Origin: DATILL01 sp035476575
GTDB taxonomy: Bacteria; Actinomycetota; Actinomycetes; Mycobacteriales; JACQDL01
Length of the DNA stretch: 24,941 bases
Reading direction: 5' to 3'
Assembly: GCA_035476575.1 (NCBI GenBank)
Contig: DATILL010000071.1
Coordinates: forward strand, 1-24,941
Shown: one piece after another, positions 17,474 through 24,624 of the stretch
Layout of the letters: the number at the start of each line of letters is the position of its first letter
Position numbering within the stretch: the stretch's first letter is position 1
The notes under the pieces: generated by a model
Databases searched by the model: none
What the model was told of the DNA's origin: nothing
What the model saw: only the letters and a program-made list of their open reading frames with translations
Made by a program: the position numbers and the translations under genes

Positions 17474-18235
17474 TCACACCTGCGGGCTCACGGCACCGGC
17501 GGGACGGCCTGTGCCGGTCTCCAGTGCCGCGCCGGCCTCCAGTGCCGAGAGGTAGTGCGCGGACGGGGCGACCCAGCCGAAGATCCCGCCCTGCGCGACG
17601 ATCATGGCCAGGCCGACCCGCTGGAACTCCGGGAAGTAGGACCCGACGCAGTCGGACAGCACCAGGCACTCGTAGCCCCGGTCGTTGGCCTCCCGGACTG
17701 TGGTATGCACGCACACCTCGGTGGTGACGCCGGTGACGACCAGGCTGGTGATGCCGGCGGCGTCGAGCCCGGCGGCCAGGTCAGTGGCGTAGAAGGAGCC
17801 CTTGCCGGGCTTGTCGATGACCAGCTCGCCGTCCAGCGGGGCGAGCTCGTCGATGATGTCGTGGCCATACTCGCCGCGGACCAGGATCCGGCCCTTGGGA
17901 CCGGGGTCACCGATCCGCAGCGACGGGCTGCCGCGGTTGAGCTTGGCCGGCGGGCAGTCGGACAGGTCCGGCCGGTGGCCCTCCCTGGTGTGGATCACCG
18001 GCAGCCCGGCCGCCCGGGTGGCCGCCAGCACCCGGCGCAGCGGCGGGATCACCTGCCGGAGCTGACCGACGTCGTTGCCCAGCGTCTCGCCGAAACCCCC
18101 CGGTTCGACGAAGTCCCGCTGCATGTCGATGATGATCAGCGCGGTGCGCTGGGGATCGAGGCGGTACGACGATGGCGCCGCAGCCACCTGGACCGGGCGG
18201 TCCGGTCGAGCGGTCGGTGGGAGAGTGGTGGTCAC
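17474..18235 (-). CDS. Isochorismatase-fold cysteine hydrolase, biuret hydrolase-like
   Basis: A 253-residue cytosolic amidohydrolase of the isochorismatase-like family. The catalytic residues are D37 (IIIDMQRDF), K142 (IDKPGKGSFY) and C175 (TTEVCVHTT). The published biuret hydrolase BiuH triad, from memory Asp36/Lys142/Cys175, has nearly the same numbering, and a Gln is conserved at Q215 in AQGG. BiuH converts biuret to allophanate and ammonia. The start is the GTG at 18235, which overlaps the stop of the upstream paralogue (GTGA), so the two are translationally coupled. Longer in-frame starts lie inside the upstream gene and give low-complexity sequence. Other family activities (N-carbamoylsarcosine amidase, ureidoacrylate hydrolase) cannot be excluded, but the neighbouring allophanate hydrolase favours biuret. 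Confidence 0.82.
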   Translation of the reverse strand: MTTTLPPTARPDRPVQVAAAPSSYRLDPQRTALIIIDMQRDFVEPGGFGETLGNDVGQLRQVIPPLRRVLAATRAAGLPVIHTREGHRPDLSDCPPAKLNRGSPSLRIGDPGPKGRILVRGEYGHDIIDELAPLDGELVIDKPGKGSFYATDLAAGLDAAGITSLVVTGVTTEVCVHTTVREANDRGYECLVLSDCVGSYFPEFQRVGLAMIVAQGGIFGWVAPSAHYLSALEAGAALETGTGRPAGAVSPQV

Positions 18236-18969
18236 TGGACGGCCTGCCCTTCTGGCCAGCCGGCGATGGTGCCGGCGATGACCTCGTCGGAGGTGCTGAC
18301 GCAGCCGAAGACGCCGCCCTGCATGGTGACCATCCGCAGCGCGGCCCGGTGGTTGTCCGGGTCGGTGGCGCCGGTGCAGTCGGCCAGGACCAGGCACTCG
18401 TAGCCGCGGTCGTTGGCCTCACGCATGGTGGTGTGCACGCACACGTCCGTGGTGATCCCGGTCAGGATCAGGTGGCTGATCCGGTGGGTGCGCAGCACCA
18501 GGTCCAGGTTGGTGGCGTAGAAGGCTCCCTTCCCGGGCTTGTCGATCACCACCTCGCCAGGCTGCGGCGCGACCTCCGGGACGATCTGCCAGCCGGGCTC
18601 GCCGCGGACCAGAATCCGGCCGCAGGGGCCGCGCCCGCCGATCTCCGCGCCGATCCGGGCCGATCGCCAGCGCTTGTTGGCCGGTAGGTCGGCCAGGTCC
18701 GGGGTGTGCCCCTCACGGGTGTGCACCACCAACATCCCGATCTCCCGGGCGTGCCCGAGCAACGCGCGGGTGGTGGGCAGGCCGGCCCGGGTGAGGGCCA
18801 GGTCATAGCCCATCCGATCGACGTAGCCACCCGGCCCGCAGAAGTCAGCCTGCCAGTCGATGCACAGCAATGCCACGTTCGCGACCGGCACCGTGCCGTC
18901 GTACGGCCACGGGTACGGGTCCGCGGCGACCGGTCCGATCGCGGGTAACGCGGGTAACGCGGGTGGCAC
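18232..18969 (-). CDS. Isochorismatase-fold cysteine hydrolase, paralogue; triuret or biuret hydrolase candidate
   Basis: A 245-residue paralogue of the next gene. The triad is D38 (LCIDWQADF), K144 (IDKPGKGAFY) and C177 (TTDVCVHTT), with the Gln in MQGG at 217. The block REANDRGYECLVL is identical in both paralogues, but the N-terminus, the region at 45-70 and the C-terminus differ, so they may take different substrates. Known triuret hydrolase (TrtA) is a paralogue of BiuH and makes biuret from triuret, which would give a consecutive pair here. The start is a GTG with a strong GGAGGAGG site just upstream; the amidase stop is 25 bases away. The N-terminus encodes PALPALPA from a 9-bp tandem repeat. 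The substrate assignment is inference. Confidence 0.78.
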   Translation of the reverse strand: MPPALPALPAIGPVAADPYPWPYDGTVPVANVALLCIDWQADFCGPGGYVDRMGYDLALTRAGLPTTRALLGHAREIGMLVVHTREGHTPDLADLPANKRWRSARIGAEIGGRGPCGRILVRGEPGWQIVPEVAPQPGEVVIDKPGKGAFYATNLDLVLRTHRISHLILTGITTDVCVHTTMREANDRGYECLVLADCTGATDPDNHRAALRMVTMQGGVFGCVSTSDEVIAGTIAGWPEGQAVQ

Positions 18970-18994
18970 TGTCCTCCTCCGGATGGGCGCGGTA

Positions 18995-20368
18995 TCAGGG
19001 TGCCGCGGCGAGCAGGGCGGCCAGCCCGGTGAGCAGCGGCTCGCTCCAGGCCGGCCCGAACAGGGTCAGGCTCGCCGGTCGGCCGTCGTCGGTGCGGCCG
19101 GCGGGGATGGTCACGGCCGCCAGGTCGAGCAGGTTGGCGAACTGGGTGTAGCGGCCGAGCCGCGAGTTGCGTTCGATCGGCTCCTCCTCGACCTGCTCGA
19201 TCGTGTACGTCGTGCCGATCGTGGGCAGCACCAGCACGTCGACCGTCTCCCAGAGCCGCTCGGTCCAGCGCCGCAGCTCCCGCAGCCGGTGCTCGGCGCG
19301 GAACACGTCCACCCCGGTGAACCGCTGGCCGCCGCGCAGCACCTCACGGGTGACCGGCAGGACGTCGTCGGGGTGGGCGCGCAGGAAGTCGCCTAGGTCG
19401 GCCAGCCGCTCGGCCACCCACGGGCCGCCGTACAGCAGGTCGCCCGCCTCCAGCAGCGGGCCGATGTCGACCTCGATCGCCCCGCCGCAGGCGCGGACCA
19501 CGCGGTCCTGGCCGACGGCGTACGCCCGTCGCATGGCCTCGTCGCCGTAGAAGTCCAGCGTGCCGCTGGCCGGGATGCCGAGCCACGGTGTCGGGCCGGG
19601 CCGCGCGTCGGGCGGGCACGCTGGCGCGCGACGCGACCACGGGTCGGCGTGGTCGTAGCCGTGCAGGACGTCGAGCACGTCGACCGCCTCGGCAACAGTC
19701 CGGGCGAAGACGCTGACGCAGTCCAGCGATCGGCAGGCCGGCACCACCCCGGACGTGCTCACGGAGCCCCGCGTCGGCTTCACCCCGACGATGCCGTTCA
19801 ACGCGGCGGGCACCCGTCCCGAGCCCGCCGTGTCGGTGCCCAACGCGAAGCTCACCATGCCCGCCGCGACGGCCACCGCGGAGCCCGAGCTGGACCCCCC
19901 GGAGATCAGCCGGCCGCCGAACACGCTCTCGCAGGCGCCGTATGGCGAGCGAGCGCCGGTCAGGCCGGTCGCGAACTGGTCGAGGTTGGTCTTGCCGACC
20001 AAGATGGCGCCTGCGGCGAGCAGCCGGCGGACCGCCGTCGCGGTGGTGGCCGGGTAGCGCGCCCACGCCGGGCAGCCCGCGGTGGTCGGCAGGCCGGCGA
20101 CGTCGATGTTGTCCTTGACCGCGAACGGAATGGCGTACAGTGGCAGGCCGGCCAGCTCGCCGCGCCGGTCGCGGTGGGTCGCGGCCAGCTCGTCGGCCCG
20201 GCGGCGCAGGTCTTCCTCGGGGAGCACCGAGATCCAGACGTGGTCGGGGTCGCCGACAGCGGTACGGCGTTGGAGCACGGCGTCGACCACGGCGTGCGGG
20301 TCGGGCCTGCCGCCCGGTGTCGGCGCACCACCCGGCAGTGGCGCGATCCGTGAGTCAGCCTCGATCAT
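18995..20368 (-). CDS. atzF: Allophanate hydrolase-type amidase (AtzF/Dur1,2 amidase domain), no C-terminal domain
   Basis: A 457-residue cytosolic amidase-signature enzyme. The Lys-cisSer-Ser triad is K85 (FAVKDN), S159 (GGSSSGS) and S183 (GTDTAGSGR), with the same spacing as AtzF (Lys91/Ser165/Ser189, from memory). LVGKTNLDQFATG, RSPYG and PACRSLDCVSVFA are hallmarks of allophanate hydrolases rather than of general amidases. The reaction is allophanate hydrolysis, finally giving ammonia and CO2. AtzF is about 600 residues, with a separate C-terminal domain that acts on the first product; here the protein ends at the close of the amidase fold (NLLDLAAVTIPAG...LTLFGPAWSE), so that domain is absent. 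The ATG at 20368 follows a weak ribosome site and a 13-bp inverted repeat. It is the first enzyme gene after the GntR gene, with a 67-base gap. Confidence 0.88.
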   Translation of the reverse strand: MIEADSRIAPLPGGAPTPGGRPDPHAVVDAVLQRRTAVGDPDHVWISVLPEEDLRRRADELAATHRDRRGELAGLPLYAIPFAVKDNIDVAGLPTTAGCPAWARYPATTATAVRRLLAAGAILVGKTNLDQFATGLTGARSPYGACESVFGGRLISGGSSSGSAVAVAAGMVSFALGTDTAGSGRVPAALNGIVGVKPTRGSVSTSGVVPACRSLDCVSVFARTVAEAVDVLDVLHGYDHADPWSRRAPACPPDARPGPTPWLGIPASGTLDFYGDEAMRRAYAVGQDRVVRACGGAIEVDIGPLLEAGDLLYGGPWVAERLADLGDFLRAHPDDVLPVTREVLRGGQRFTGVDVFRAEHRLRELRRWTERLWETVDVLVLPTIGTTYTIEQVEEEPIERNSRLGRYTQFANLLDLAAVTIPAGRTDDGRPASLTLFGPAWSEPLLTGLAALLAAAP

Positions 20369-20371
20369 TCT

Positions 20372-20384
20372 GTCGATTGTCGAC
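20372..20384. promoter_or_regulatory. 13-bp inverted repeat before the amidase start, candidate GntR operator
   Basis: GTCGATTGTCGAC has exact 5-bp arms around a 3-base centre and lies 4 bases upstream of the amidase ATG. GntR/FadR-type regulators often bind short inverted repeats of this size near target starts. A role in controlling the enzyme genes is inference; its closeness to the start codon would fit repression. Confidence 0.4.
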
Positions 20385-20435
20385 GGTTTTGTTGCGACGA
20401 GGCACCTGGCATATTACGACCAGATCACGTGCCGG

Positions 20436-21131
20436 TCAGCGAAAGAACGACCGCTCCCCGTGTCCGGCCAGCTCGTGCAGGGCTGCGGCCTCGTCGCCGG
20501 AGGCGATCGCGTCCCGCAGCCGGCGATGCCGCAGGACGCCCTCGGCTGGCGCGGTCTGCTGGGCCTCCCGCCGCAGGTTGGCCGCCATGTAGAGCTGGAG
20601 CCGGGCGAGCACCGGCTCGTAGGTGAGCAGCAGCTGTCGCTGCCCGGCGAGCCCGACGAGGGCGAGGTGGAACCGGTGGTGGGCAGCAGCGGCCCGCGGG
20701 GCGTCGTCGGCCTCCGCCGCCGCGGCGAGCGCGGCCAGCGTGGCGTCGAGCTCGCCGAGGTCAACCTGCCCGGCCCGCCGCAGCGCCTTGCGTATGGCGA
20801 GCTCCTCCAGCGTGTGCCGCAGCTCGAACAGCTCGTCGGCGTCGGTCTCCGACAGGGTGGCCACCCGGACGCCGCGACGAGGGGAGTGCTCGACCAGCCC
20901 CTGCTGGCTGAGCAGCCGCAGCGCCTCGCGCAGCGGCGCCCGGCTGGTGCCGAACCGCCGGGTGAGCTGCTCCTCGACGATCCGCTCCCCAGGCGCCAAC
21001 GCCCCGCTGACGATGTCCTGTCGCAGCCGGGAAGCGACGAGCTCGACGAGGCTGGACTGCGTCAGCTCCCCCTCGACCTGAGGCCCAGCCAGACCAGCAC
21101 CCCCGTCCGTTTCGTCGCGGTGGTGGCTCAT
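20436..21131 (-). CDS. GntR-family (FadR/FCD subfamily) transcriptional regulator
   Basis: A 231-residue DNA-binding protein. The N-terminal winged helix (about residues 25-90) shows LRQDIVSGALAPGERIVEEQLTRRFGTSRAPLREALRLL, shown here only as its start and end blocks LRQDIVSGALAPGERI and SRAPLREALRLL, followed by GLVEHSPRRGVRV. The C-terminal all-helical FCD domain (about 100-225), with ELRHTLEELA, AHHRFHLALV and a late HELAGH, would bind a small-molecule effector, often with a metal held by histidines. The ATG at 21131 places the helix-turn-helix at the usual distance; longer in-frame starts run into the divergent gene. It is the first gene of the ureide operon and probably its local regulator, with the substrate or an intermediate as effector (inference). 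Confidence 0.9.
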   Translation of the reverse strand: MSHHRDETDGGAGLAGPQVEGELTQSSLVELVASRLRQDIVSGALAPGERIVEEQLTRRFGTSRAPLREALRLLSQQGLVEHSPRRGVRVATLSETDADELFELRHTLEELAIRKALRRAGQVDLGELDATLAALAAAAEADDAPRAAAAHHRFHLALVGLAGQRQLLLTYEPVLARLQLYMAANLRREAQQTAPAEGVLRHRRLRDAIASGDEAAALHELAGHGERSFFR

Positions 21132-21201
21132 CGTACCTAGCCGCGGACCTTTTCCTGACCTCGGAGATGACCTGAACGGGGATGTCAGGTAGACAGCCTG
21201 C
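21132..21201. promoter_or_regulatory. Divergent promoter region with direct and inverted TGACCT/AGGTCA-like repeats
   Basis: These 70 bases separate the GntR gene from the PsiE-like gene. TGACCT occurs at 21156 and again at 21168, one helical turn apart. ACCTGA (21170-21175) is mirrored by TCAGGT (21185-21190) after 9 bases. The symmetry suggests a regulator site shared by both directions, perhaps for GntR autoregulation. I could not identify clear -10/-35 boxes. Confidence 0.4.
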
Positions 21202-21732
21202 GTGACCTTGACCCCGGCACCTGACGAACCCGGCAGCGACCTGCGGCACCCACCGGTGACACCCAGCCCGATGGCCAAGATGATGCGCGTGGTGCTCATC
21301 GGGTTTGAGACTACGATCTACGGGCTGGTCGGCATGCTGCTCGTGGCTGCGGCCGTCTTCGCGCTGGTGGGCACCGGCCAGGCGGTAGCCGACGCGATTT
21401 CCGGCCACAAGAACGCGGCCGAGGTCGGCCTGCTCCTGCTTGACCGGATCCTGCTCATCCTCATCGTCGCCGAGCTCGTCTACACCCTCCGCTTCGTGGT
21501 CCTGACGCACGAGATCGCGGCCGAGCCCTTCCTGTTCGTCGGGCTGATCGCCGTCGTCCGGCGGATCCTGATCGTGACCGGCGAGTTCGAGCAGCCGGCC
21601 GGGGGGCGGGAGCTGACCAACTTCCTCATCGAGCTCGGCCTGCTCGGGTTCTTGACGCTCACCTTGTCCGCGGCGATCTACCTTGTCCGGCGCAGCGAAC
21701 GGACGGACGAGTCGTCGCCCCGACATCTCTGA
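21202..21732 (+). CDS. PsiE-like (phosphate-starvation-inducible E family) membrane protein
   Basis: A 176-residue integral membrane protein with four predicted helices (about residues 32-57, 75-95, 105-125 and 140-162). The segment EPFLFVGLIAVVRRILIVTGE between helices matches the PsiE family, whose molecular role is not established. The GTG at 21202 is used here with an AGGT-type site 11 bases away; an ATG at 21271 would give a shorter protein that still holds all helices. It is divergent from the GntR gene and convergent with the HNH gene, and nothing ties it to the ureide operon beyond the shared upstream region. Confidence 0.75.
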   Translation: MTLTPAPDEPGSDLRHPPVTPSPMAKMMRVVLIGFETTIYGLVGMLLVAAAVFALVGTGQAVADAISGHKNAAEVGLLLLDRILLILIVAELVYTLRFVVLTHEIAAEPFLFVGLIAVVRRILIVTGEFEQPAGGRELTNFLIELGLLGFLTLTLSAAIYLVRRSERTDESSPRHL

Positions 21733-21848
21733 TCTCGGCGCGCCGAAGACCAATGCTGGAGGCGCCGGGGAGTGACACCGGGGAGTGGTGTTGTGCCCTG
21801 GCGTCAGGCAGTCGAACCGCGGCCTGCTGTTCCCGGGCAGCTCCTTTC

Positions 21849-23138
21849 TCATGCAGTTCGTTTTCGGTGTCGGTGGTGCCGGATGGGTTTGCGTTCGGGG
21901 TCGATTGATCTGGGTGGCAGGAGCTCGGGTAGTCCGTCTTTCGCTATTCGTACGTCCCAGCCGTTGTGGTGTACGGCGCGGTGGTGAAAGGAACACAGGA
22001 GCACGCCGTTGTTCTGGTCTGTTTTGCCGCCGTTGGCCCAGTGGACGCAGTGGTGGCAGTGGCACCATTGGTACGGCCGGTCGCAGCCGGGGAACACGCA
22101 GCCGCGGTCTCTGAGGATGATGGCGCGGCGGGCCGCGCCGACGTAGTGCCGGGAGCTGCGGCCGAGGTCGAGGGGCAGGCTTTCGCCGCCGAGCACGGCG
22201 GGGATGATGTTTGCGTCGCAGGCGATCCGCCGTACCTGGCTGGCGGGCAGCACGTCACCGCCGTCCAGCGTCCCGACGCCGGTCGCTGCGGCGAGCTTGT
22301 CATACGGCATCGTCACCACGAGGGTGGGCCGCTCGCCGCCGTTGTCGGGCAGCTCGCCCATCCGCAGCGCGCGTTCGCCGAGCTCGACCAGGGCGTCGGC
22401 CATCCGTTGGCCGTGGGTGCGGTCGTCGCGTACGCCGGTGGCGGGGTCGCCCGGGCGGGGCGCGGCGAGCGGGTCGAGGGCGACGCGCAGGGTTTCGGCG
22501 CCTTCGGTGTCGAGGAACCCGCCGACCCGGTTCAGCCCCGGCCCGGCCGGACAGATCCGCAGGTCACGCCGGGTGTAGGCCTCAGTGGCCTCGCGTTCGA
22601 CCTGGCGGCGGAGCAGCTCGTCGGCGTGGTCCGGGTCGACGACGTCCAGGACACGCCGGCCGAGCAGCCGGACCCTGTCGGGGTCGAAGGTGCCGGAGTG
22701 CTCGACCAGCGCCCGCTCCGCCGCGACCCTAGTCTCGGCCGGAGTCTCGGCTGGCAGCGCCCGCACCGCGTCGGCGACGGCGTGGGCGTGCTCCCGGCTG
22801 ATGTCGCCCTCGACCAGCGCCGCCGCGGTGGCGGGCAGGTCCCGGTCTAGCTCATGCGTCAGCCGCAGCAGCCGCCCGGCCTCACCCGGCCGCAGCCGCA
22901 GATGGTCCCGCAGCCACGCCGCCGTGCTCGGCGCGTCGTGTTCCTTCGCCAGCCCCCGCGCGTCCGCCTCCCGAACGAGAGGCAACGCCAGCACGCCGTA
23001 CAACCGGCTGACCTGCGTAAACACGCCCACCAGAAGCTCGCCCACCTGCGCGTCGGTCAACCCGAACAAGGGCACATCAACACACGAGTCAACGGCCGAG
23101 CGAACCTGCTCGACCGCGCTGGTGACGATGACCGACAT
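21849..23138 (-). CDS. DUF222 / HNH endonuclease domain protein (13E12 repeat family)
   Basis: A 429-residue protein with an N-terminal DUF222 region (about 30-290) and a C-terminal HNH nuclease domain (about 340-395). Zinc-type cysteines are visible at CVFPGC (347-352), C359 and C382, with the catalytic-region histidines H362-H363 and H385-H386 and the core N near 376. The usual WCDAHHIVHW reads WCHCHHCVHW here, adding two cysteines. This family is multicopy in many actinobacterial genomes and is often linked to mobile or phage-related DNA, but its function is not settled. The basic C-terminal tail (HHRHRKR) could bind nucleic acid. The start at 23138 lacks a clear ribosome site. No inverted ends or target duplications were seen around it. 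Confidence 0.9.
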   Translation of the reverse strand: MSVIVTSAVEQVRSAVDSCVDVPLFGLTDAQVGELLVGVFTQVSRLYGVLALPLVREADARGLAKEHDAPSTAAWLRDHLRLRPGEAGRLLRLTHELDRDLPATAAALVEGDISREHAHAVADAVRALPAETPAETRVAAERALVEHSGTFDPDRVRLLGRRVLDVVDPDHADELLRRQVEREATEAYTRRDLRICPAGPGLNRVGGFLDTEGAETLRVALDPLAAPRPGDPATGVRDDRTHGQRMADALVELGERALRMGELPDNGGERPTLVVTMPYDKLAAATGVGTLDGGDVLPASQVRRIACDANIIPAVLGGESLPLDLGRSSRHYVGAARRAIILRDRGCVFPGCDRPYQWCHCHHCVHWANGGKTDQNNGVLLCSFHHRAVHHNGWDVRIAKDGLPELLPPRSIDPERKPIRHHRHRKRTA

Positions 23139-23671
23139 ACCGCAAGACTAAACGGCACCACCGACAAAACCGGAGCGCGAGGCGACCGCTAGAAAAGAAA
23201 GTAAGTAACCTCGGTGAGTAAAGCGGCAAGCACCCGCTGTAGTTTCCGGTGGCAACCCATCGCCGGATGCGATCGGGCGGCAGCAACACCGCCCGCACCC
23301 AAACCCAGGCACCAGCCCCCAGTGGTGACCTCTTGGTCCCCCCAGACGACGACAGGTCACCACAACGCCAATAGGTCACCACACGGGCCCCATAGACGAC
23401 GACAGGTAACCACAACGCCTATAGGGCACCACACGGGCCCCACAGACAACGACAGGTAACCACAACGCCTATAGGGCACCACACGGGGTTCGCGCTGGCG
23501 GCGTGTTGACACGGAACACAGCCCGTCTCGGCTCGTCGGGTGGGACCCGGGCGCACCTACCCGGAGTTCTTGGGGGAGTCCCGTACCGAGCTGGAGGCCG
23601 CGCCGGCCCGCGGATGGAGGATGCTCGGGCGGGTCGTGGTTGGAACGAGTCGTGACGAAGATCGGAGTGCC
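23139..23671. other. 533-bp intergenic region between divergent HNH and oxidoreductase genes
   Basis: I see no convincing gene here. The first 200 bases are comparatively A-rich. Three tandem repeats fill 23340-23487. An inverted copy of the repeat core, GTGGTGACCT (23322-23331), faces AGGTCACCAC (23354-23363). The last part, up to the GGAG site at 23664, leads into the oxidoreductase gene; the open frame before its ATG looks like leader rather than protein. Confidence 0.7.
23340..23487. repeat. Three tandem repeats of 48, 50 and 50 bp
   Basis: Copies span 23340-23387, 23388-23437 and 23438-23487. The last two differ at only two positions; the first lacks two bases and has a few changes. Each unit is itself two related halves, AGGTNACCACAACGCC and AGGKCACCACACGGG. 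GGTNACC cores recur about every 22-28 bases, so the unit could be a multi-site binding element. Confidence 0.9.
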
Positions 23672-24541
23672 ATGCGAGTCGGAGCGGTGTTCCCGCAGAC
23701 CGAGATCGGCAACGACCCGGCGGTGATCCGGGCCTGGGCGCAGGCGGTCGAGGGCCTGGGCTACCAGCACGTGCTGGCGTTCGACCACGTGCTCGGCGCG
23801 GGCGTGGACACCCGGCCGGGCTGGCGCGGCTACACCAACGACGACCCGTTCCACGAGGTCTTCGTCCTCTTCGGCTTCCTCGCCGCCGTCACCAGCACGG
23901 TTGAGCTGGTCACCGGCGTCCTTGTCCTGCCGCAGCGGCAGACGGCCCTGGTCGCCAAGCAGGCCGCCGAGGTCGACGTGCTCAGCGGCGGCAGGCTGCG
24001 GCTCGGCGTCGGCGTCGGCTGGAACACGGTGGAGTACGAGGCGCTGGGGGAGTCGTTCAGCAACCGGGGCGTGCGCAGCGAGGAGCAGGTGGAGGTGCTG
24101 CGCGCCCTCTGGGCCGAGCCGACGGTCACCTACTCGGGCCGGTGGCACCGGGTGGACAACGCGGGCATCAACCCGCTGCCGGTGCGCCGCCGCATCCCGG
24201 TCTGGTTCGGTGGGTACGCCGAGGCGACCCTGCGCCGGGTCGGCCGGCTCGGTGACGGATGGCTGCCGGCCCGCGCGCCCGACGAGGTGGCCCGCGACAT
24301 GCTCGACCGGATGCGAGAGCACGCGCGGGAGGCCGGCCGGGCGCCGGAGGAGATCGGGGTCGAGCCGCGGCTGACTCTCGCCGATGTGCCGGAGCACGCC
24401 CGGGCCGACTACGTGGCGGGCTGGCGCGACCTCGGCGCGACCCACCTGTGCGTCAACACGATGGGCCTCGGGCTGGCCACCGCCGACGAGCACCTGGCCG
24501 CGCTGCGGGACACCATCCGGCTCCTCGAACCGGTTACCTAG
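23672..24541 (+). CDS. LLM-class F420-dependent oxidoreductase
   Basis: A 289-residue luciferase-like monooxygenase-family protein with the TIM-barrel fold used by F420- or FMN-dependent oxidoreductases. MRVGAVFPQTEIG, the block GGRLRLGVGVGWNTVEYEALG (seen as LRLGVGVGWN and EYEALG), RIPVWFGGYAEATLRR and GDGWLPA match the subgroup usually annotated as probable F420-dependent oxidoreductase. It would transfer hydride between F420 and an unknown substrate in the cytosol. The ATG at 23672 has GGAG 4 bases upstream and gives the standard N-terminal strand; an in-frame start at 23540 adds 44 unlikely residues. It stands alone between repeats and a lipoprotein gene, so context does not suggest a substrate. 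Confidence 0.92.
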   Translation: MRVGAVFPQTEIGNDPAVIRAWAQAVEGLGYQHVLAFDHVLGAGVDTRPGWRGYTNDDPFHEVFVLFGFLAAVTSTVELVTGVLVLPQRQTALVAKQAAEVDVLSGGRLRLGVGVGWNTVEYEALGESFSNRGVRSEEQVEVLRALWAEPTVTYSGRWHRVDNAGINPLPVRRRIPVWFGGYAEATLRRVGRLGDGWLPARAPDEVARDMLDRMREHAREAGRAPEEIGVEPRLTLADVPEHARADYVAGWRDLGATHLCVNTMGLGLATADEHLAALRDTIRLLEPVT

Positions 24542-24613
24542 CAGTAGGTACGTTCCACTGAACGGCGCCGCCCGCGGTGGTGAGGTGCGGATCGCCCGTG
24601 TGGGACGGCCCGC

Positions 24614-24619
24614 TAGCAT
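24614..24619 (+). promoter_or_regulatory. Candidate -10 box giving a leaderless transcript
   Basis: TAGCAT fits the actinobacterial TANNNT -10 pattern and ends 5 bases before the lipoprotein ATG at 24625, so transcription would begin at or next to the start codon. No Shine-Dalgarno sequence is present. The -35 region is not recognisable. Confidence 0.5.
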
Positions 24620-24624
24620 CGGGT

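Noticed and set aside
16471..17727. A 418-codon plus-strand frame opposite the permease
   Set aside because: Low-complexity Arg/Gly/Asp-rich translation opposite a clear multi-helix membrane protein.
21733..21848. A terminator between the convergent PsiE-like and HNH genes
   Set aside because: Only short arms (ACACC/GGTGT around 21774-21792 and a 10-bp CGGCGCGCCG palindrome) are visible; too weak to call.
20761..22068. A 435-codon minus-strand frame spanning the PsiE-like gene and parts of the GntR and HNH genes
   Set aside because: It crosses three recognisable genes in other frames and encodes repetitive charged sequence.
23340..23487. CRISPR array
   Set aside because: The units are head-to-tail with no unique spacers between them, there are only three, and no cas genes are present.
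23357..24619. A minus-strand frame over the tandem repeats and the oxidoreductase, with repeated peptide segments
   Set aside because: The repeated peptide is only a translation of the DNA repeats, and the rest is antisense to a well-conserved enzyme.
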